From Microcaldota archaeon (lineage in GTDB: Archaea > Micrarchaeota > Micrarchaeia > Anstonellales > SKW190): DNA of 36,877 nucleotides. Where the stretch lies: contig JAOAJI010000011.1 in NCBI GenBank assembly GCA_026414265.1, positions 1 to 36,877 of the forward strand. The letters run 5' to 3'. A model generated the notes under the pieces. The model searched no databases and was not told the origin of the DNA. It was given only the letters and a program-made list of their open reading frames with translations. Positions 1-9,545 of the stretch are shown here, one piece after another (within the stretch, counting starts at the first letter, position 1; each line of letters starts with the position of its first letter). The translations under genes and the position numbers were made by a program.

Positions 1-88
1 CGGCTACCCTGGGCTTATCGCAGCTTGCCACGGCTCCGTGCATTGCTCCAGCCGAGTCATCCACTACATGGGTTATTAGTAGCAGACT
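1..88 (-). rRNA. 23S rRNA, 5' end (partial, runs off window start)
   Basis: Reverse complement reads CTGCTACTAATAACCCATGTAGTGGATGACTCGGCTGGAGCAATGCACGGAGCCGTGGCAAGCTGCGATAAGCCCAGGGTAGCCG, matching the conserved archaeal 23S 5' region (GGCUACU..GGUGGAU..CUCGGCU..GUGGCAAGCUGCGAUAAGCC). Exact 5' end is approximate. Confidence 0.93.
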
Positions 89-239
89 CTCAGACTAGTG
101 AACTCTAGAGTTTCTCACTTCGTCCTCTCTTGCTCCCTCAAAAAGAGAGAGTGCATGAAAACGTCTAAACTAAAAGAAATTTAGACAAACCACATAAATG
201 GTAACCATACTATTAACAGAAAAAATTTAAAAATGTTTG

Positions 240-2042
240 TTAACCGGTCTTACTAGAATTTAAAGTACCAGAAGTGTTTTTGACCCTCCAAACCCTAAAT
301 TCTCTCTTCAATTCTTCTAGTTCGAGGCATTCCGGAAATTCTTTAAGTGACTTTTCTATGACTAAAGTGTAGTTGTGTTTTTTTATGAAATCACAGTCTA
401 TCGTCCCGTTTTGAAGTAATAGTTTCATATTTTTGTACTGATCTGTGTTGAGTGTAGCGATAGAAGGGCCAGGAGTTAGTTTAACATTTTCAGACTCGTA
501 AACTGTTCTGTAAGAAATTTGCATCATGTCAGTAAATATTTTGTTATTATCATATTTTAATCCCAAATCAAATGAATCGACAAAACTCTTTAAATAAAAC
601 AAGTAAGAAAATATTAACAATGCACAAACTAAAATAACCCTGGTATTGAAATTTCGGAAATATGAAGATACTTTATCATAATTAAGAGTAAATAGTATCA
701 AAGGAAAAAGATACTCTATAAACCTTATCTTATTCAGTGCTAATGTTGCTAATACTATAAGTAGATATTTACGATCACCAAAATAAGCATACAGTACTAA
801 AGGAATCAAATAGTATCCTGATTGAATTGTAGTGCCTATCAATGAACTTAACTCATATATAGGGAATGTATATTCATTCTTTTCTGTTTCCGTTATAAAA
901 TATATTAGATCGTGTACATAAGTACCGCTTGAAATCCAATTCCAAAATAAAAAACCGATTAATAATGTTAATATGTGCTCTCTTCTGTTGAAGATTAACA
1001 GAATTATGTACATAGGCCAAAAATAATAAGTAATAACTATTAACAATCCTAAAACAACTGAAATTATAGTATTTGGTATCAGAAGCGAAACAACAAATAA
1101 TAAGGACACAAAAATTGAAGGCCTGCCTAACAAAAATCTTGGATTCAACACTGCTGCTAAATATAGAAATATTACAATTATTAGCAAGCCATCCTTTTTC
1201 ACGTGTTTTTTCATAAAGAAAAAGAAAACTAAGGTATATAAGATAAGTGCTAAACTTTGTACTATCGGAATACTGTAGTCATTAAACGTCTTATGAAGAA
1301 ATCCATAAATCTCGTCAAAGCCAAGATAAATTCTGTAGCCATTGAATAACCAAGTATCTGGATAAACTCTAGAATAGTCATAATCATATTTGTATGCAAC
1401 TAAATGTCTAAGTAGATCATCGTGTGGATATGTTATGAAAAAAAAGTTGTTAAACACACCCATGCAGCATAAAAGCAAACCAAAAAGTAACCAAAAATTG
1501 TGGTCGTCAGATGGAGAAATACCTTTGTAGTAAATACCTATTAGACCTTTTGCTGTAAATCTAAAGTACTGGCTGCTTTGTTCTAGGTATTCTTTTATAC
1601 TCGTTGAAGACGCTTTTTTCAAAGCTAATAATAAATGATCTGTTGTTGGATTCACAAAAATATAAGAATTACTGCTTTTTATCGCAGAAATGATTTTAGA
1701 ATCGTACACTTCATTGTCCTTTTCCTTGATGCATACAAATAGATCATAATTTTTTATATCAATACTATCAAGATCGTTGACATCCTTTATTAAATTTAAT
1801 TCATGTCTTTTATTTATATAATCTATTAAAAAATTGCTTACTTCGCCTACAACAAGTACTTTCATTTTATTTTTATTTTTATATTCTATATCTTTTATTG
1901 CATCATAAATTTGTAAAGAATACTCATCCAAGAAAAGCTTTAAAGCTAGTTCCCTCAATTTACTCAGGAAAATCATTATTAATTCAAAAAATTTCAATTT
2001 CCAATTACCATATAAATTAAACACGCCAAGCATATTAATCAT
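240..2042 (-). CDS. Multi-TM membrane protein, possibly GT-C-like glycosyltransferase
   Basis: 600 aa ORF, many hydrophobic helices, acidic DD pair in a putative first external loop (YPHDDLLRH), N-terminal soluble segment. Confidence 0.75.
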   Translation of the reverse strand: MINMLGVFNLYGNWKLKFFELIMIFLSKLRELALKLFLDEYSLQIYDAIKDIEYKNKNKMKVLVVGEVSNFLIDYINKRHELNLIKDVNDLDSIDIKNYDLFVCIKEKDNEVYDSKIISAIKSSNSYIFVNPTTDHLLLALKKASSTSIKEYLEQSSQYFRFTAKGLIGIYYKGISPSDDHNFWLLFGLLLCCMGVFNNFFFITYPHDDLLRHLVAYKYDYDYSRVYPDTWLFNGYRIYLGFDEIYGFLHKTFNDYSIPIVQSLALILYTLVFFFFMKKHVKKDGLLIIVIFLYLAAVLNPRFLLGRPSIFVSLLFVVSLLIPNTIISVVLGLLIVITYYFWPMYIILLIFNRREHILTLLIGFLFWNWISSGTYVHDLIYFITETEKNEYTFPIYELSSLIGTTIQSGYYLIPLVLYAYFGDRKYLLIVLATLALNKIRFIEYLFPLILFTLNYDKVSSYFRNFNTRVILVCALLIFSYLFYLKSFVDSFDLGLKYDNNKIFTDMMQISYRTVYESENVKLTPGPSIATLNTDQYKNMKLLLQNGTIDCDFIKKHNYTLVIEKSLKEFPECLELEELKREFRVWRVKNTSGTLNSSKTG

Positions 2043-2113
2043 TTACAACTATGATTAAAAAAGCTCAAGCTTAAAAACATTTTCCCATTTTATATAACAT
2101 TAAGGTGACCGGT

Positions 2114-2545
2114 ATGAAACTAACTTCAAAAAGAACTAATTTAGACTCTACTAATGTAAATAGGCAATTAAAAAAATTAGTGCCTCTTTTAGAGTCTTTT
2201 TCTGTAATAGGTAGCTCTACGGTAATGGTAAAAAACAGCTTACTTGGCAAACAGCTTGAGGATACCATTTATTACACCATTTATACATACAGAAATGCAA
2301 TATTAAGAACCTCAGAAAAAAACAGCGATGCCCAACATTCCTTCAAAAAGGTGGCAGAAGTAACTTTTAAACAAAAAACTGCAATTATCATTTATGAAAA
2401 AATCAACTCTTCAGAATCATTATATATAGCCTTACCTGAAAAGAGAATCGCTATTAGGATACCCATATCTTGTAATCAAATCAAGAATGATATCACAATT
2501 TCCAGAAATGAAGATGGCGCGCTTAAATATAACGTGATTTTATGA
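2114..2545 (+). CDS. Hypothetical protein
   Basis: ORF; ATG at 2114 preceded by AAGGTGAC SD-like and TTTATATAA TATA-like box at about 2088-2096; overlaps next ORF by 4 nt. Confidence 0.7.
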   Translation: MKLTSKRTNLDSTNVNRQLKKLVPLLESFSVIGSSTVMVKNSLLGKQLEDTIYYTIYTYRNAILRTSEKNSDAQHSFKKVAEVTFKQKTAIIIYEKINSSESLYIALPEKRIAIRIPISCNQIKNDITISRNEDGALKYNVIL

Positions 2546-3177
2546 ATAAATTTAATGCATATAATAGACCCTCAAATAGAGTAATCTACAAAAAATATTA
2601 CGGAAGAAGTAAAAGAAAAACTACTGAACTTAAAAAATTTTTTCTTAGCGCAGCAGTTATTGCGGGATTGGCAGCCACCACATATTTCGGAATTTCATTA
2701 TACAGAAACTACCAGCATCAAGTAGAGATGCATGAAAGAAAATTGTTAAAAAAGATAGATGTCTGTGTTAATTACAGAAACAATAATAAACATAAAGAAG
2801 CATCTCATTTGTTCATCGCTCAAGAAAACGAGCTTGAAAAGAAGTTTATGGAATTAGTAATGACTGTAGCTGCAAGAAATAATACCCCAAATACACGACA
2901 AATAGCAATACAACAACTAGAGAAATTCCTTGAATGCAAACCGGAAATTAACAAAGAGGTATATGAAAAAGGTTTGGATATAATAATGGCAGACATTCAA
3001 AAATCAGAAAATAGAATAAAAGCAGCAAAAAGCCCATTATATCCATTATTCACTATTTTTGATCTAAGTGCTCCAACCGCCTCAGAACGTATAAGGAATG
3101 AAACAGAAAGAATCAATAATAGAAAGTCAATTGTAGAAAAACTCAAAAAAATCGTTCAAAAAGAAAGCATAGAGTGA
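2542..3177 (+). CDS. Hypothetical protein with N-terminal TM helix
   Basis: ORF overlapping the upstream stop (ATGA coupling); FFLSAAVIAGLAATTYFGISL hydrophobic segment. Confidence 0.7.
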   Translation: MNKFNAYNRPSNRVIYKKYYGRSKRKTTELKKFFLSAAVIAGLAATTYFGISLYRNYQHQVEMHERKLLKKIDVCVNYRNNNKHKEASHLFIAQENELEKKFMELVMTVAARNNTPNTRQIAIQQLEKFLECKPEINKEVYEKGLDIIMADIQKSENRIKAAKSPLYPLFTIFDLSAPTASERIRNETERINNRKSIVEKLKKIVQKESIE

Positions 3178-3221
3178 AGTGATACAATTTATTATTTATA
3201 TTATTGCATCATCTTCTCTTG

Positions 3222-3461
3222 TTAGCTCTTTTGTTCATTTTTAAAAGCAAGTAATCTTAAATTCCCAATAAGTATTGAATAAAATTCTTTACCGTCTTTT
3301 GTTTTTCTTATCCACATACCGCCTACGCGTTTGAGAATCTTTTTACCTTCTTTTGAGATATCTGGTTGTAAAATAACTAAATCTGGTCGGTTACTCTTCT
3401 CTTCTTTAGGCTTTTCTTCTTCTAATTCTAATTCCTCAACTATGTTATCATCATCTACCAT
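3222..3461 (-). CDS. Small protein, acidic N-terminus, possible DUF736-like C-terminal strand pattern
   Basis: 79 aa; VEELELEEEKPKEEK then GGMWIRKTKDGKEFYSILIGNLRLLAFKNEQ. Family assignment is weak. Confidence 0.55.
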   Translation of the reverse strand: MVDDDNIVEELELEEEKPKEEKSNRPDLVILQPDISKEGKKILKRVGGMWIRKTKDGKEFYSILIGNLRLLAFKNEQKS

Positions 3462-3624
3462 GTCAAAAACCCCCTTTTGGAAAATAAATATGAAAATTAT
3501 TAATGTTATAAGTATTTAAATTGGAAGCAGACTAGGTTTCCATTGAATTGAGCTCCTAATGAATTAACCAAAGATTAAAAATATTAACATCCGAATATTA
3601 TTCGCCTAATGTATTGTGATTATA

Positions 3625-5700
3625 ATGTATCAACGTCAAAAGATAGTAACTGTATTATTAATTTTGGCTTTATTTGGTTCCTCTGTTAATGCCTTCAATT
3701 ACTCACAATATATAGAAAAAAGAGACCTTGCAAATACAAAAATAGAAACATTTGACTATCTGAACCAATCATATTCAATTATATTCGTAAATAATAACCC
3801 AACTTTTCTTGTTAGAACATTGAAAAATGGGACACATGAGTTGGTATTGGAAAATGATAAAGACTTCTCAAACATTGTTGAGGCATACGTAGAATATAAA
3901 ATGAACTATAGCGACATGGAAGTTGAGAAGTTAAAAACATTGATTGACAAATATAACGAATCTCTTCACAACAAAGCGACTATTCAATCTATGGAATTTC
4001 CTGATCCATTTTTCTTTTGCGGAAGACAATTTGGCATAGATATCTATCAGAATAAAGACTGCACGTCTAAAGCATCTTGTCAAACTATTGTCTCTGTTTA
4101 TTGTGCCGCCAGACCAGGTTACTGTCCAGACATTAGTGAATTGTCTAACAACTTGTTCCAATTTATAGATGCTGGAAGAAGCATTCTCAAAAATTTAGTC
4201 CTGTTCAAGCAAAAATTAAATAACATTAATGTAACAAGTAAAACGTTCAAAAGCCAGGTAAATGAACTAATTAATATAACAAAGACTCTTCAGATGAATA
4301 GTGACACCATTTTAAAATCAAAAATGCGCTTTCCTGAAAAAGGCATATCTGAATGCCCCGATTGCTATGGAACATGCCCTTACGTTCCGATTAATAAAAC
4401 CACGCTCGTAGAGATAGAAAAAATCTTAACCAGATGGAAAAACTCAACAGTTGATAGAGAAACTATAGAAACTCTCCTCTATCTTGGGCTAGAAAAGGTC
4501 AGAAAAATTGATAAGGAAAGAAAAATTGCTGAGTTAAAGATATTAATCAACGAAACTGAAAAAAATAATAATGCAGAAGAGTTACTACAAAAAACTAATC
4601 AGCAATTAAACAAAGTTGACGATGCAGAACTTAAAGCACTTAATCAAAACGTTTTAAACTTAAAAGCTGAAGTGGAAAATTCTGCTTCTTTTGCTCAAGA
4701 AGTTACGTTCAAAATTAAACTTTCTGAATATGAAGAGGCTTTAAAAAAGCTTTCTGGATATGACTTTAGTAAGTACGACCAAAAAATTGATACAATTAAA
4801 AAAAATGATCAACTGATAGTTACAGCACTCTATTACTTAGAATACCTAAAATCCGAGAACTTAAATCAATACAAATCAAAATACTTGATTGTTTATAATA
4901 TAACTTCATTTCCTATAAAAGCTGAAGTAATTGACCAAGCAATTGATGCACAAAAACTTCTGCTTTCTCAAATGTTAAATGAAATTGAAATGAGAAGAGA
5001 AGAACTACAAAACTCAGTGGCCATTAATTACTTCTCTTCTTCAATTGCGCTTGCAAGCCCTCTGATTAAAACTGCATTTAAAGACAATGACCTTCAACCA
5101 CAAAGATATCTGGCTATTGTGACAGCATCCATGTTTTTAATATCTGGAATTGCATTAATCAGTATAGGCTCAGGTGTAATATTGTTATCTTTGTTTTTTT
5201 GGTATGGCTTTGTGAAAAAATTCTCAAAAAATTCACTTTTGTGGAAGATTGTTTATGGAATTCTGGTTGTGATTTTACTTGGAGTTGTTTTTTCACTTGA
5301 TACTTTTATAACACTAAAATTGAGTAATGTCTTACAGCAAAATAATCCAACTGCTTTCATCAAGTTTATGAACGATAATCAAAAAGCTGTGATTATCATA
5401 GCATCAAATTCACAAGAGGTAAATAGTTGTGCGCAAAAACTGTTTTCCAATCTGCCTTATCAAGAAAAATACTTAATAAACCTAAATAATAATCAGTGCA
5501 CATATAACCAAAATCCTAATATCAATCCAGAAATTTGTTTACAAAAAGTAAGGGAATTAGATTATCCCACTATAACATTTATGGCTGACCAAGTAGAAAG
5601 CTATTCTTTCACGTTATTTCCAAAGCCTTATGCACAATTAAAACATAATTTAGAATACTATAAGATCTGTGTGCCGGAAAAGCTCTTCACCTTAAGATGA
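3625..5700 (+). CDS. Secreted/membrane protein with coiled coil, Cys-rich region and TM segments
   Basis: Long ORF; GTGAT SD before ATG 3625; signal-like N-terminus; CPDCYGTCPY and other Cys motifs; hydrophobic segments near residues about 500-560. Confidence 0.8.
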   Translation: MYQRQKIVTVLLILALFGSSVNAFNYSQYIEKRDLANTKIETFDYLNQSYSIIFVNNNPTFLVRTLKNGTHELVLENDKDFSNIVEAYVEYKMNYSDMEVEKLKTLIDKYNESLHNKATIQSMEFPDPFFFCGRQFGIDIYQNKDCTSKASCQTIVSVYCAARPGYCPDISELSNNLFQFIDAGRSILKNLVLFKQKLNNINVTSKTFKSQVNELINITKTLQMNSDTILKSKMRFPEKGISECPDCYGTCPYVPINKTTLVEIEKILTRWKNSTVDRETIETLLYLGLEKVRKIDKERKIAELKILINETEKNNNAEELLQKTNQQLNKVDDAELKALNQNVLNLKAEVENSASFAQEVTFKIKLSEYEEALKKLSGYDFSKYDQKIDTIKKNDQLIVTALYYLEYLKSENLNQYKSKYLIVYNITSFPIKAEVIDQAIDAQKLLLSQMLNEIEMRREELQNSVAINYFSSSIALASPLIKTAFKDNDLQPQRYLAIVTASMFLISGIALISIGSGVILLSLFFWYGFVKKFSKNSLLWKIVYGILVVILLGVVFSLDTFITLKLSNVLQQNNPTAFIKFMNDNQKAVIIIASNSQEVNSCAQKLFSNLPYQEKYLINLNNNQCTYNQNPNINPEICLQKVRELDYPTITFMADQVESYSFTLFPKPYAQLKHNLEYYKICVPEKLFTLR

Positions 5701-5740
5701 TAAGATAAACATATAATAACATATTTCTATTTTAAATTCT

Positions 5741-6298
5741 ATGAAAAATCTTGATCCTAACAAAACAAAAATTATAATAATTGTGATTTTGCTGTTGGTT
5801 TTTTTGTTTTTAGTAATTATGAATTTTGATATCATAAAGTTTGAAAATAACATTGAGACTAATAAATCAACTGACTTAAAAACTGCGCTCATTGGACTCC
5901 AAAATGCCAAAAAAGTATTTCTGATTCAACAACTAGACTCTAATACTGCCTATGTGTACAGAACTGCAATTATAAACTGTGCAGTCGACTTAACTACATC
6001 TATGATAACAACAAATGTAGTGTCAGAAAAAAATATGATATTCATGGCATTTGAAGATGACAAATGTATAATAAGCAATGACGAGTATAGTGTAAAAAAC
6101 GAAACTGATCCTGATCAAAAGCAGATGACGAATTTGACAATCCAAGACTGTGAAAAACTAACTAAAGAAGAAAAGGCATTCACTATTCATCTAAAACCTA
6201 AAAAGAATAATGAAGTCAATTATTATTCAGAAAATAAAATGATTATTTATGTTCCTTCAAACTATACGCAAAAATGTTACATCTCACTTACTTCATGA
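5741..6298 (+). CDS. Hypothetical protein with N-terminal TM helix
   Basis: 185 aa; IIIIVILLLVFLFLVIM; Cys spacing resembles the C-terminal part of the upstream ORF. Confidence 0.75.
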   Translation: MKNLDPNKTKIIIIVILLLVFLFLVIMNFDIIKFENNIETNKSTDLKTALIGLQNAKKVFLIQQLDSNTAYVYRTAIINCAVDLTTSMITTNVVSEKNMIFMAFEDDKCIISNDEYSVKNETDPDQKQMTNLTIQDCEKLTKEEKAFTIHLKPKKNNEVNYYSENKMIIYVPSNYTQKCYISLTS

Positions 6299-6318
6299 AC
6301 TAAAGTTACCAATTAGCT

Positions 6319-7593
6319 TTAAGCCATGGTCTTGTATCTCAAAATAGCGCCTATGCCCCTAAACGCCTGAAGAAACTGCTGGCCCTCATTAAAATTAGAA
6401 GAAATAAATTTGACGTCCAAGTTGTTATCCCTAGCAATAGATACTATATATTTAGGTAAAAAATAGTATTCACAAAAATAAGATTGTTTATTACATTTTG
6501 AACAAACTAAGTTCTCTGAATAACTACTAAAACTAACAACATCTGTTTGATCGCTAAACTTGCTCATAAACTCATCTTTTTTAAGCAATACCTGCTCAGC
6601 GTTATTACAATTCGAACAACGACATATCTTAATGTAATAATCAAGATCCTCTGATAACAATACTACTTCTACGTTCCTTGAATTAATAGCGTCTATTACT
6701 TGTTTGTAACCGTAAGTCGCCAAACCGTCTTTAACTATTTCCTTGATAAATCTATCATAGTATTTTCTCTGTTCATTCAATTCCAAATTTTCAATAAACT
6801 GTTCACTCTTCTCCAATATCTCTTTTACACCTTGTTCGTCTGTATAACCAGTATCAACTACTCCTATAATCTTGTGCTGGTAGTTAAAAGGCTTCATCTT
6901 TAAGAAGTCTTCTTTTGCTGGGCCTGGACCGCCTACAAGAATTCCTTTTATACCCTTACCCAATAAAAGCTCGTCCATAGCCTCGCCAATCCGTTGATAA
7001 TATTTTTCAATACTTTCCTCAATTAGCCTTGCATAACGATTGGCAGATTGGCCACCTTTTCTAATCTTAGAATGAGCAGTAGAATTGAGTCTCTTTAAGA
7101 TTCTTATATCTGTGCCTATTACCTTGGCTATTGTAGCTTCTTTTCCGTCCATCGCGATTACTCCATAAGCGTCCTTTTCTTCCAGCATTTCTTCTAAAGG
7201 CTCAAGGAAAAAAGAAGAATCACATCTATAGGTAGTAATTTTTATTGGCAAATATGGTTCTACCGTAAATAATCTTATGTCTGTCTTACTTTCATCATTT
7301 GAGATATTTCCACAAAAAATTGCAAGTCCGTTCTTTGGAGTTTCTCTGTAGATTTTCATGTGATGTATTATTTTCTCGAGAGCTTCCTGCACGTTCTTTC
7401 TAGTGGATTTGGATTTGATATTGCCTGCTTGTCCGTATTCGTTTTTTAACTTGTTACTCATATCGTAAATGTTTGCTCCTTGTGCAATGTACACTGAAAT
7501 CAGTTCTGTTCCTGAACCATGAAATTTCTTAAGCGAATCTACCATTTGCTTAAGTTCATATTTCTTATCATCAAATACCATTTTCTTTTTCAC
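6319..7593 (-). CDS. prf1: Peptide chain release factor aRF1
   Basis: NIKS motif (GNIKSKSTRKNV) and GGQ motif (RKGGQSANRYARL). Confidence 0.97.
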   Translation of the reverse strand: MKKKMVFDDKKYELKQMVDSLKKFHGSGTELISVYIAQGANIYDMSNKLKNEYGQAGNIKSKSTRKNVQEALEKIIHHMKIYRETPKNGLAIFCGNISNDESKTDIRLFTVEPYLPIKITTYRCDSSFFLEPLEEMLEEKDAYGVIAMDGKEATIAKVIGTDIRILKRLNSTAHSKIRKGGQSANRYARLIEESIEKYYQRIGEAMDELLLGKGIKGILVGGPGPAKEDFLKMKPFNYQHKIIGVVDTGYTDEQGVKEILEKSEQFIENLELNEQRKYYDRFIKEIVKDGLATYGYKQVIDAINSRNVEVVLLSEDLDYYIKICRCSNCNNAEQVLLKKDEFMSKFSDQTDVVSFSSYSENLVCSKCNKQSYFCEYYFLPKYIVSIARDNNLDVKFISSNFNEGQQFLQAFRGIGAILRYKTMA

Positions 7594-8300
7594 TTCTTTT
7601 TTAGATCATCCAAGCCAGTTTGAATGTTGTCAGTAATGACTATTTCGTACTTACCATCAATTAATTTTGAATAAATCAATGAAGTCAATGTGACTTCTCC
7701 AGTAACTAAATCGAAAAACGCACTTGCCAGTAATAGATTACTTTCAAGAACGTGCTTCCTGATCTCTTTGTTTTCCAAAAGCTCAAGTATACCAAACTTG
7801 GCATGCTCCTTTGCAGTTAAATCAGGATCGAAATTTGTTGTTGATGATATTGCTTTCATGTGCTCAAGTAAATCATCGAGTTCATTTCCAAATAATTCTC
7901 CTGATTTTCTCATTGTACACGCAGCCTTGGCAGCACCACATGAAGAATGAGCAACATTTATCACTACTCTTGTATTCAAATAGGTTATAGCATACAGTAC
8001 CGATGCTACTACGTTATCGTCAATTCTATTACCTGCTAAAGCCAGTCTAAACAAGTCCCCTATTCCTTGATCAAAGATGAGCACACTAGGCACTCTTGAG
8101 TCACTGCATTCTATTACCACAGCCTTAGGATCCTGGCCGCCTATTACTGCTTCACGCTCTTGTCTCATGTCCCTATCTAACATTTTGTTCTCTCTAAACC
8201 TCTTATTACCCAGCATTAGACGTTCTATAACCTTGTATGGAATCCTTCTCTCTTCTCTGTTTAGCTTATACTCCAAATATTTTATTCCTTGACTAGCCAT
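7590..8300 (-). CDS. Beta-class carbonic anhydrase
   Basis: ECSDSRVPS and HSSCGAAKA zinc-site motifs. Confidence 0.92.
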   Translation of the reverse strand: MASQGIKYLEYKLNREERRIPYKVIERLMLGNKRFRENKMLDRDMRQEREAVIGGQDPKAVVIECSDSRVPSVLIFDQGIGDLFRLALAGNRIDDNVVASVLYAITYLNTRVVINVAHSSCGAAKAACTMRKSGELFGNELDDLLEHMKAISSTTNFDPDLTAKEHAKFGILELLENKEIRKHVLESNLLLASAFFDLVTGEVTLTSLIYSKLIDGKYEIVITDNIQTGLDDLKKK

Positions 8301-8355
8301 ACTATCACCATAAATGAATTAATTCTTATAACATAAAATTTTATTATTTTATCTT

Positions 8356-9498
8356 TCAACGTTTTGAAAACAACTCATAAAATTCTTTGTAAGAAAAATT
8401 ACCTTTAATCCCGTACTGTGAAAAAGACGTTTCTTTTGCTAAGAACCCTTTTTGTAACAATCTTGATTTTATTATCCTTGTTGGAAGTAGAGACAATTTG
8501 TTAACACTACAAAATTTATGAATGTCGTAAAATAATAAACATAGATTATCGTTTTGATAAAGTGCTATTTTTTTTTCTAGTTCATTAGTTTCTTGATGTG
8601 AGAGATATGGCATTTTTCCAATACTCAAGTTTTTTTTAATGCTTTCAAGGAGCTCTGAATCATTTAGTTCAGATAGCCAGATAGGTCCTAAAATGACGGT
8701 GTTTTTAGAACTACAGTTTTGACATTCAGACAATTTGCCTAAATTATAAACTTCATAATAATGACAATTATTACAAAATACTACATACCCTATCTTTTTC
8801 AGACTTTCATCAGCTTTTTTACTTCCATTTACTAATTTACATAAAACCTTCACATAATGTCGGTCAGAAATACTCAACAAAGGTTTCATTCCTTTACCTT
8901 GCTCAATCGCCTTAAGAGCGATAACTTTAAGGAGTATTCTAACAGCTAATTCGTGACACAAAAAATTGTTCAGAGATTTACTTCCATAATACCTCTTACA
9001 AGCTGAACTGTTAGAACCACATAAGACTTGAGTATCAGTTGCAGTAACGGATAGATAACCATTCTCATTCAATGAATGAATAGCAGACTCCAGATACGGA
9101 AGAGGAGAGCCAAAAGGATCTATCTCGATGAAATCAAACTTACTTTTAAAAAGTCTCAAAAATCTATTAAACTCTTCATTATGAAACTCTATTTTTACAT
9201 TTTTTTTAATGCTAGTTTCGTTGAGTTTTATGTTGTTTGATAATACTCCTTCAACTCTATCATCTACATCCACGAAATAAAGTTCAGAAACTTTGTCAGT
9301 TTCAATTAAGTATCTCAAGCCACGTATGCCTGTAGAACAGAACCCATCTAAAAGAATTAAATCAGCGCTATTAATAGACATCAAACCTAAAGTAAACAAA
9401 TTTCTACAGAATTTCATTTCAGGGTTGTAGAATAAATTATCAACATGAATTTTAACTTTTCCTTCAGTTTGAATTGAATCCATATATTTGTTCAACAA
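8356..9498 (-). CDS. trm1: tRNA (guanine26-N2)-dimethyltransferase Trm1
   Basis: DGFCSTGIRGLRY, IDPFGSPLPYLESAI, Cys pairs CNNCHYYE / CQNCSSK. Confidence 0.94.
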   Translation of the reverse strand: MLNKYMDSIQTEGKVKIHVDNLFYNPEMKFCRNLFTLGLMSINSADLILLDGFCSTGIRGLRYLIETDKVSELYFVDVDDRVEGVLSNNIKLNETSIKKNVKIEFHNEEFNRFLRLFKSKFDFIEIDPFGSPLPYLESAIHSLNENGYLSVTATDTQVLCGSNSSACKRYYGSKSLNNFLCHELAVRILLKVIALKAIEQGKGMKPLLSISDRHYVKVLCKLVNGSKKADESLKKIGYVVFCNNCHYYEVYNLGKLSECQNCSSKNTVILGPIWLSELNDSELLESIKKNLSIGKMPYLSHQETNELEKKIALYQNDNLCLLFYDIHKFCSVNKLSLLPTRIIKSRLLQKGFLAKETSFSQYGIKGNFSYKEFYELFSKR

Positions 9499-9545
9499 TT
9501 AAAGGCTTTAAAAAGTGTTTTGTTGATATTTATAGTAAGAAATGT

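Noticed and set aside
2071-2268. Minus-strand 65 aa ORF and many similar antisense ORFs in the track (e.g. 19605-19856, 20192-20569, 21389-22048, 23990-24418)
   Set aside because: They lie opposite strongly supported genes, have no recognisable motifs and are expected by chance in AT-rich sequence.
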